Assembly (NCBI GenBank): GCA_039027855.1 | Contig: JBCCJI010000020.1 | Coordinates: forward strand, 1 to 64,000 | From: Thermohalobaculum sp039027855 | GTDB taxonomy: Bacteria > Pseudomonadota > Alphaproteobacteria > Rhodobacterales > Rhodobacteraceae | Length of the DNA: 64,000 bases | Direction: 5' to 3' | Part shown: positions 57,729-64,000 of the stretch, piece after piece | Layout: each line of letters begins with the position of its first letter | Numbering within the stretch: the first letter of the stretch is position 1 | Translations under genes and position numbers: made by a program | Notes under the pieces: model-generated | The model's database searches: none | What the model was told of the DNA's origin: nothing | Seen by the model: the letters and a program-made list of their open reading frames with translations, nothing else

Positions 57729-58226
57729 ATGACAGCGATCCGCGATGCTCTGCCAGACGAAGCCGAGAACCTTGCCGAACTATGGCATGACGCCTGGCAC
57801 GACGCCCATGATGGGCTGGTGTCGCCCGCCCTGAGCGCTGTGCGAGACCGCGCCAATTTTCGCATGCGGATCGAGCCACTGATGCCTGATCTGCGCGTCG
57901 CCGGGCCGCCCGGGGCGCCGAGCGGGCTGATCCGCGCGGCAGAGGGCATGGTGCATCTTGTCTTTGTCGCCCGCTCGGCTCGCGGCACGGGGGTGGCGAG
58001 TGCGCTGATGACGGATGGTGAGCACCGCCTCGCCATGGCCGGGACGCACATCGCGCGGCTCGAATGCTCGGTCGGCAACGACCGCGCGGCGTGCTTTTAT
58101 CGGCGTCGGGGCTGGGTGCTCGAGACGCAAAGCACCGTTGTCTCCTCGACATCCGTGGGCGAATTCCCGCTGCCGACATGGTGCTTTGCCAAGCGCCTGC
58201 TCGACGCGACCGCCGGACACCGCTAG
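57729..58226 (+). CDS. GNAT family N-acetyltransferase
   Basis: The 165-residue protein has an N-terminal IRDALPDEAENLAELWHDAW, then LVFVARSARGTGVASALMTD, which includes the acetyl-CoA-binding R-x2-G-x-G-x-A segment, and RLECSVGNDRAACFYRRRGW, the typical N-x-x-A-x-x-F-Y end. The substrate is unknown. It lies behind the leader ORF and terminator at 57540-57694 and 10 bp before the RNA methyltransferase gene, so it may be expressed only when that terminator is passed. Confidence 0.9.
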   Translation: MTAIRDALPDEAENLAELWHDAWHDAHDGLVSPALSAVRDRANFRMRIEPLMPDLRVAGPPGAPSGLIRAAEGMVHLVFVARSARGTGVASALMTDGEHRLAMAGTHIARLECSVGNDRAACFYRRRGWVLETQSTVVSSTSVGEFPLPTWCFAKRLLDATAGHR

Positions 58227-58236
58227 GCCTCGCGCC

Positions 58237-59529
58237 ATGAGCGAACAGTCCGACACCGACCCCCGCGCCGCGCTGCGCGGTGAAGATCCCGCCGACCGGC
58301 CATCCATCAAGCTTCGCCCCAACAAGGGGCGGCGGCTGATGTCGGGTGCGCCGTGGGTCTATGCCGACGAGATTGCGATGGACCGGCGTACACGTGCCCT
58401 GCCGGCCGGCAGTCTGGCGCGCGTGACCGATGGCGAGCGTGTCTTCGGCCTCGTCACAATCAACACTGAGAGCCAGATCGCCGCGCGCCTGATCGATCCC
58501 GACCCCGATGCCATCGTGGATGCCGACTGGTTTGCGAGGCGCCTTCAGCGCGCGCTTGCGCTCCGCCTCCGTCTGGCGGGCAAGGGGTTTGACGGTGCGC
58601 CCATTGATCCCGCCTTCTGCCGGCTGATCCATGCCGAGAGCGATGGTCTGCCGGGTTTGGTGATCGACCGCTTCGGGACGGCGGTGGTGATCCAGCCAAA
58701 CGCCGCCTGGGTCGAGCATCGTATCGCCATGGTGATCGAAGCGCTGGACCGTACGCTGCTGGCCCCGCCCGAGACCGTTGTCGTGAACGCACAGTCCCGG
58801 GTTCGCCGGCTGGAGGGGCTCGACACCCGGCTGGAGGTCGCGCGGGGCAGCGCCGATCAGCCGATCGAGGTCGCGATGAACGGCGCTCGGTATCGCGCGG
58901 ATCTAACCGGCGGGCAGAAGACGGGGTTGTTCTACGATCAGCGCTCGAACCATGCGATGGCGGGGCGGCTGGCGGCCGATGCGGCGGGGGAGGGACGTTC
59001 GGTTCTCGATGTCTTCGCCCATGTGGGCGGCTTCGGCCTCGCCTGCCTTGGTGCCGCGCGACCGGCCGCCCGGGTCGTTGCCGTCGACAGCTCTGCCGCG
59101 GCGCTGGCGCTGGCCGCGGACGCGGCGGCGCAGATGGGCGTCTGCGACCGCTTCGAGACACGCCGCGCCGACGCGTTCGATGCCATGGCCGCCGCGCATG
59201 ACGCCGGTGAGCGCTATGGCCTCGTGATCTGCGACCCGCCCGCCTTCGCCCCGCACAAGGCTGCGGTGGAGGCCGGGCTCCGCGCCTATGAGAAGACCGC
59301 GCGGATGGCGGCACGGCTCGTCGCGCCCGGCGGTGATCTCGTGCTCTGCTCCTGTTCCGGTGCGGTCGGGGCCGAGGCATTCCGCGAGGCGTGCAGCCGC
59401 GGCATCCGGGCCGCCGGCCGGCAGGGGGCATTATTCCACACCGGTCGCGCCGGGCCGGACCATCCGCAACACATGGCCTTGCCCGAGACCGGGTATTTGA
59501 AGGCACTGTTCTTTGCGCTCGATGGATGA
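58237..59529 (+). CDS. RlmI-like class I SAM-dependent RNA methyltransferase
   Basis: The 430-residue protein has an N-terminal PUA-like part (IKLRPNKGRRLMSGAPWVYA), LIHAESDGLPGLVIDRF, then GQKTGLFYDQRSNHAMAG, VLDVFAHVGGFGLACLGAAR (SAM motif I) and LVICDPPAFAPHK. C-terminal HTGRAGPDHPQHMALPETGY completes the RlmI layout. E. coli RlmI makes m5C1962 in 23S rRNA; this relative is similar to the Rhodobacter RSP_2647 group. It overlaps the PIN gene by 8 bp. Confidence 0.92.
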   Translation: MSEQSDTDPRAALRGEDPADRPSIKLRPNKGRRLMSGAPWVYADEIAMDRRTRALPAGSLARVTDGERVFGLVTINTESQIAARLIDPDPDAIVDADWFARRLQRALALRLRLAGKGFDGAPIDPAFCRLIHAESDGLPGLVIDRFGTAVVIQPNAAWVEHRIAMVIEALDRTLLAPPETVVVNAQSRVRRLEGLDTRLEVARGSADQPIEVAMNGARYRADLTGGQKTGLFYDQRSNHAMAGRLAADAAGEGRSVLDVFAHVGGFGLACLGAARPAARVVAVDSSAAALALAADAAAQMGVCDRFETRRADAFDAMAAAHDAGERYGLVICDPPAFAPHKAAVEAGLRAYEKTARMAARLVAPGGDLVLCSCSGAVGAEAFREACSRGIRAAGRQGALFHTGRAGPDHPQHMALPETGYLKALFFALDG

Positions 59530-60103
59530 GGGGGCGCGCGAAGGGCGCTGGTTCCTCGACGCCTGCGTGCTGGTTCCCCAATTGCCGCGTGAGATCATCC
59601 TCGGGGCAGCCGGGGCGGGTCTGATCACGCCCTTCTGGTCACCCCGTGTGCTGGAGGAATGGCGCATCGCGGCCGCCCGGCGCGGGGGCGCCGCCGCCGG
59701 GGTCGAGGCCGAGCGTGATGCCGTGCGCCGGGCCGAGGCCATGGCCGCGGCCTATCCCGCTGCCTCCGTGCGCCCCGATCCCGAGCGCGAGGCGGTGCTT
59801 GCGGGCCTCATGCGTGACCGGGCCGATGCCCATGTGGTCGCTGCTGCGCTGGTCGCGCATGCCGTGGTGATCACCTTCAATCTGCGCGATTTCCCGGCAC
59901 GCCGCCTGGCCGAGCATGGCGTGGCGGTGAGCCATCCCGATGCGGCGCTGTTGGCGTTGATGGATGATCATGGGCCAGGCATGTCGACGGTGATCGAGAC
60001 GGCCCTGGCGCGGCTAGATAGGCCCGTGCCCGACCGAGCGGCGGGGCGCGCGGCGCTGAAGCGCTGCGGCATGCCACGCTGTGGCAAGCTCTGGGCTGCC
60101 TGA
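59522..60103 (+). CDS. PIN domain protein of the RSP_2648 type
   Basis: The 193-residue protein begins EGRWFLDACVLVPQLPREII, with the first PIN aspartate in FLDACVL. RDRADAHVVAAALVAHAVVI supplies the downstream acidic residues and VITFNLRDFP the conserved TxNxxDF end. It is a PIN ribonuclease fold. The gene pair RNA methyltransferase plus PIN is conserved in Rhodobacterales, which suggests a joint role in RNA processing rather than a toxin-antitoxin unit; no antitoxin gene adjoins it. The ATG at 59522 overlaps the upstream gene. Confidence 0.88.
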   Translation: MDEGAREGRWFLDACVLVPQLPREIILGAAGAGLITPFWSPRVLEEWRIAAARRGGAAAGVEAERDAVRRAEAMAAAYPAASVRPDPEREAVLAGLMRDRADAHVVAAALVAHAVVITFNLRDFPARRLAEHGVAVSHPDAALLALMDDHGPGMSTVIETALARLDRPVPDRAAGRAALKRCGMPRCGKLWAA

Positions 60104-60110
60104 TCGGCCT

Positions 60111-60160
60111 CCGCCCCGTCGGGCCCCGTTGCGCCCCGTTGCGCCCCGTTGCGCCCCGTC
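60111..60160. repeat. 10-bp tandem repeat after the PIN gene
   Basis: Five consecutive 10-bp units: CCGCCCCGTC, GGGCCCCGTT, GCGCCCCGTT, GCGCCCCGTT, GCGCCCCGTC (60111-60160). The array starts 7 bp after the PIN stop codon and lies in the 159 bp before the next gene (60104-60262), which hold no other gene. Confidence 0.85.
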
Positions 60161-60262
60161 GCACGCCGTGTCGAGGATTGCAGGGTTTACCGCGTGACGT
60201 CAGGTTGGTGACCGGCGCGAAAGATCGCTGCGCGCCGCTCCCCCTGCGACGAGGTCCCTGCC

Positions 60263-60874
60263 ATGCCCAAACTCTCGGAAGAGCCGGTGATCGAACCCGG
60301 CTGCGAGATCGTGAACTCGACGCTCGGCCGCTACACCGAAGTGCAGACGGGCAGCCAGATCCTGAACTCCACGCTGGGCGATTACTCCTATGCGATCCGC
60401 TTTTGCGATATCGCCAATGCGACCATCGGCAAGTTCGTCAACATCGCGAGCTACGTGCGAATTGGCGCGACCGATCATCCGATGCACCTGGCGAGCCAGC
60501 ACCACATGCTCTACCGCTCGGCCGATTACTGGGACGACGCAGAGCCATGGACCGACTTCTTCGAGCGTCGGCGGACCCGCCGGGTCGAGATCGGCCACGA
60601 CGTCTGGCTGGGGCATATGGCGATGGTGAAGCCCGATGTGACGGTGGGCCATGGCGCGGTGATCGGCGCGGGCGCGGTGGTGACCAAAGACGTGGCCCCC
60701 TACGCCATCGTCGCCGGCAACCCCGCGCGCAAGATCCGCGACCGTCATCCGCCGGATATCGCCGAGCGGCTCATCGCGCTCGCGTGGTGGGACTGGGATC
60801 ATGCCCGCCTGCGCGACGCCCTCGGCGATTTTCGAACGCTCGAGGTGACGGCGTTCCTGGAAAAGTACGCGTAA
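60263..60874 (+). CDS. hexapeptide-repeat acetyltransferase (DapH/DapD/GlmU-related)
   Basis: The 203-residue left-handed beta-helix protein has repeats such as CEIVNSTLGRYTEVQTGSQI, CDIANATIGKFVNIASYVRI, IGHDVWLGHMAMVKPDVTVG and HGAVIGAGAVVTKDVAPYAI, followed by VAGNPARKIRDR. This is the xenobiotic/streptogramin-type acyltransferase fold with an insertion loop (HHMLYRSADYWDDAEPWTDF). Close relatives occur in phosphonate operons, but no phn genes are here, so the acceptor is not predictable. ATG 60263 follows a weak ribosome binding site. Confidence 0.9.
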   Translation: MPKLSEEPVIEPGCEIVNSTLGRYTEVQTGSQILNSTLGDYSYAIRFCDIANATIGKFVNIASYVRIGATDHPMHLASQHHMLYRSADYWDDAEPWTDFFERRRTRRVEIGHDVWLGHMAMVKPDVTVGHGAVIGAGAVVTKDVAPYAIVAGNPARKIRDRHPPDIAERLIALAWWDWDHARLRDALGDFRTLEVTAFLEKYA

Positions 60875-60962
60875 CGCTGCCTTTACGGCAGGCCCGACAG
60901 AAGCGCGGTGGAGTCGAGACTATGCCCTGGCCATGCCCCAGTCACGGTCGGCCAGCGGCGCC

Positions 60963-63191
<2,229 letters not shown>

Positions 63192-63293
63192 CGGGGGCGC
63201 ATCCTTGCTGGCGGCGCGAATGGGTTGGCTGGGCGTCGATCAACGGGTGCGAAGGCCAAGCTATGGTCGGTCAGGCCGGCAACCCGGCAGCGT

Positions 63294-63770
63294 TCAGCCC
63301 GAGACGACGGGTGTCTCCTTGCCGGGGCTGGCGATGGGCGGGCACGAGATCTCGCCGCCGGTCTGGGCACGTTCAAGATGGCCGATCAGCCGCTCGGTCT
63401 GGCTTTCGTTCGAAAGGACCGGGCCGGTGAGACGCATCTGGGCAAAACCCTCGGGCGTCGGCACGGGCAGGAAGTCGATCGTCAGCAGCTCATCGGTATC
63501 GCCCGTCATGATGATCTTGCCGGTGGAGCGGTCGACCAGCATCGCGGCCGCCTGCACCACCCCATCAAGCCAGCACCTGGCGGCCACCTCTTCGATGAAG
63601 GGCTTCGCCTCAGCGGTGGGCCGGCTGACCTCGAGCACGAGGCTCGGCTCGACGCGGGGGTTCACCTTGGTCGGCAGGCGCGCGGTGTCGCCCGGCCCGG
63701 CCGGTTCTCCGGCGCAGGCAGCAAGGCCCATGGCAAGGCCGGTTAGCATCAGGCGTGTGGGCAGGCGCAT
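63294..63770 (-). CDS. hypothetical lipoprotein between purQ and purL
   Basis: The 158-residue product starts MRLPTRLMLTGLAMGLAACA with lipobox LAAC and a clear GGAGAG ribosome binding site 4 bp before ATG. The mature part has VLEVSRPTAEAKPFIEEVAA followed by RCWLDGVVQAAAMLVDRS, and a second strand GKIIMTGDTDELLTIDFLP. I do not recognise the family. Outer- or inner-membrane lipidation is inferred from the signal. Its location inside a purine operon is odd; a nearby hypothetical role is not suggested by the sequence. Confidence 0.8.
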   Translation of the reverse strand: MRLPTRLMLTGLAMGLAACAGEPAGPGDTARLPTKVNPRVEPSLVLEVSRPTAEAKPFIEEVAARCWLDGVVQAAAMLVDRSTGKIIMTGDTDELLTIDFLPVPTPEGFAQMRLTGPVLSNESQTERLIGHLERAQTGGEISCPPIASPGKETPVVSG

Positions 63771-63790
63771 GGATCTCTCCTGTGGATCGC

Positions 63791-64000
63791 TCACGCGGTG
63801 GCAGCCGCAGTCGGGAGGGCGGGCGCCGTGGCGTCGCCGCTCTGCCCGATCAGCAGGCGGTCGAGGATCAGGCGGCCGTCACTGCCGCCGAGCGCGTCGT
63901 CGGCCAGCCGTTCGGGATGGGGCATCATGCCGAGCACGCGGCCGTTCTCGCTCAAGACGCCCGCGATATCGCGGAGCGAGCCGTTGGGATTGGCACCCGG
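63791..64000 (-). CDS. purQ: phosphoribosylformylglycinamidine synthase subunit PurQ (C-terminal part)
   Basis: Only the last 69 residues lie in the window. They read ANPNGSLRDIAGVLSENGRV, then LGMMPHPERLADDALGGSDG, matching the end of PurQ, including the MMPHPE motif of the glutamine amidotransferase domain with its catalytic His and Glu. The gene is cut by the window edge at 64000. PurQ supplies ammonia from glutamine to PurL. Confidence 0.93.
   Translation of the reverse strand, partial: PGANPNGSLRDIAGVLSENGRVLGMMPHPERLADDALGGSDGRLILDRLLIGQSGDATAPALPTAAATA

Noticed and set aside
59522..60103. VapC-type toxin with antitoxin
   Set aside because: No small antitoxin gene precedes it; the upstream overlapping gene is a conserved RNA methyltransferase, and the protein is longer than typical VapC toxins.

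Overview
The window is high-GC bacterial DNA that looks like an alphaproteobacterial chromosome, most likely Rhodobacterales or a close relative. The main reasons are the gene orders: plsC-ftsX-ftsE facing a zinc-ribbon membrane protein; argH-lptM-lysA facing a TlpA thioredoxin; hbd, etfA/etfB, PduO adenosyltransferase and a HIG1-type twin-helix protein close together; and an RlmI-like methyltransferase followed by a PIN protein. No rRNA, tRNA, CRISPR array or intact insertion sequence was found.

Layout. 1-1.4 kb: accessory, with direct repeats and a two-gene cassette ending in an AT-rich SUKH immunity-type gene. 1.5-4.9 kb: a solitary Tat-exported peptide-binding protein followed by a protein with an OphMA/borosin-like methylase domain and an N-terminal helical domain. 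5-19.7 kb: core genes for phospholipid acylation, FtsEX, a Gln-rich DUF4175 protein, Lys/Arg synthesis, thioredoxin, cytochrome b561 and two YceI proteins. 20-29.1 kb: a YaiI-type protein, a probable free-standing nucleic-acid-deaminase-fold protein, electron-transfer flavoprotein genes, a lytic transglycosylase and cobalamin adenosylation. 29.2-34 kb: HNH protein, an amidoligase-thioesterase fusion, a phosphoesterase and a chemoreceptor. 34.1-44.6 kb: a catabolic island around a MurR/RpiR regulator, with a Rieske oxygenase of the quaternary-ammonium type, a dimethylglycine dehydrogenase-like flavoprotein, an enolase-superfamily enzyme, a class III aminotransferase, an aldehyde dehydrogenase, a one-cysteine Asp/Glu-racemase-fold enzyme and a sulfotransferase-like protein. 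44.6-49.6 kb: a DUF2314 protein, a gene broken by one in-frame TAA, and parC. 50-56.9 kb: the soxBDAG sarcosine oxidase genes, with soxB and soxD pushed apart by three tandem antisense units that each encode a tiny membrane protein with a Gly/Asp tail. 57-64 kb: a leader ORF with a perfect Shine-Dalgarno and a terminator, GNAT, RNA methyltransferase, PIN protein, hexapeptide acetyltransferase, purL and the end of purQ.

How the genes fit together. The 34-44 kb island and the sox genes together suggest breakdown of N-methylated compounds such as betaines, carnitine or proline betaine, through oxidative demethylation to dimethylglycine or sarcosine and then glycine. The exact substrate cannot be read from sequence. 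Three parts related to polymorphic-toxin systems (SUKH, an Imm26-like protein and a deaminase) lie in separate places, with no matching toxin or immunity partner beside them. Short tandem repeats of 14, 15 and 10 bp begin at or directly after the 3' ends of three genes, and one hairpin element occurs twice just after gene ends.

The best candidates for something undescribed are the borosin-like fusion (3173-4852), the deaminase (20562-21566), the amidoligase-thioesterase fusion (29662-31179), the triplicated antisense units inside the sox locus (51315-52830) and the SD/anti-SD leader (57525-57694).
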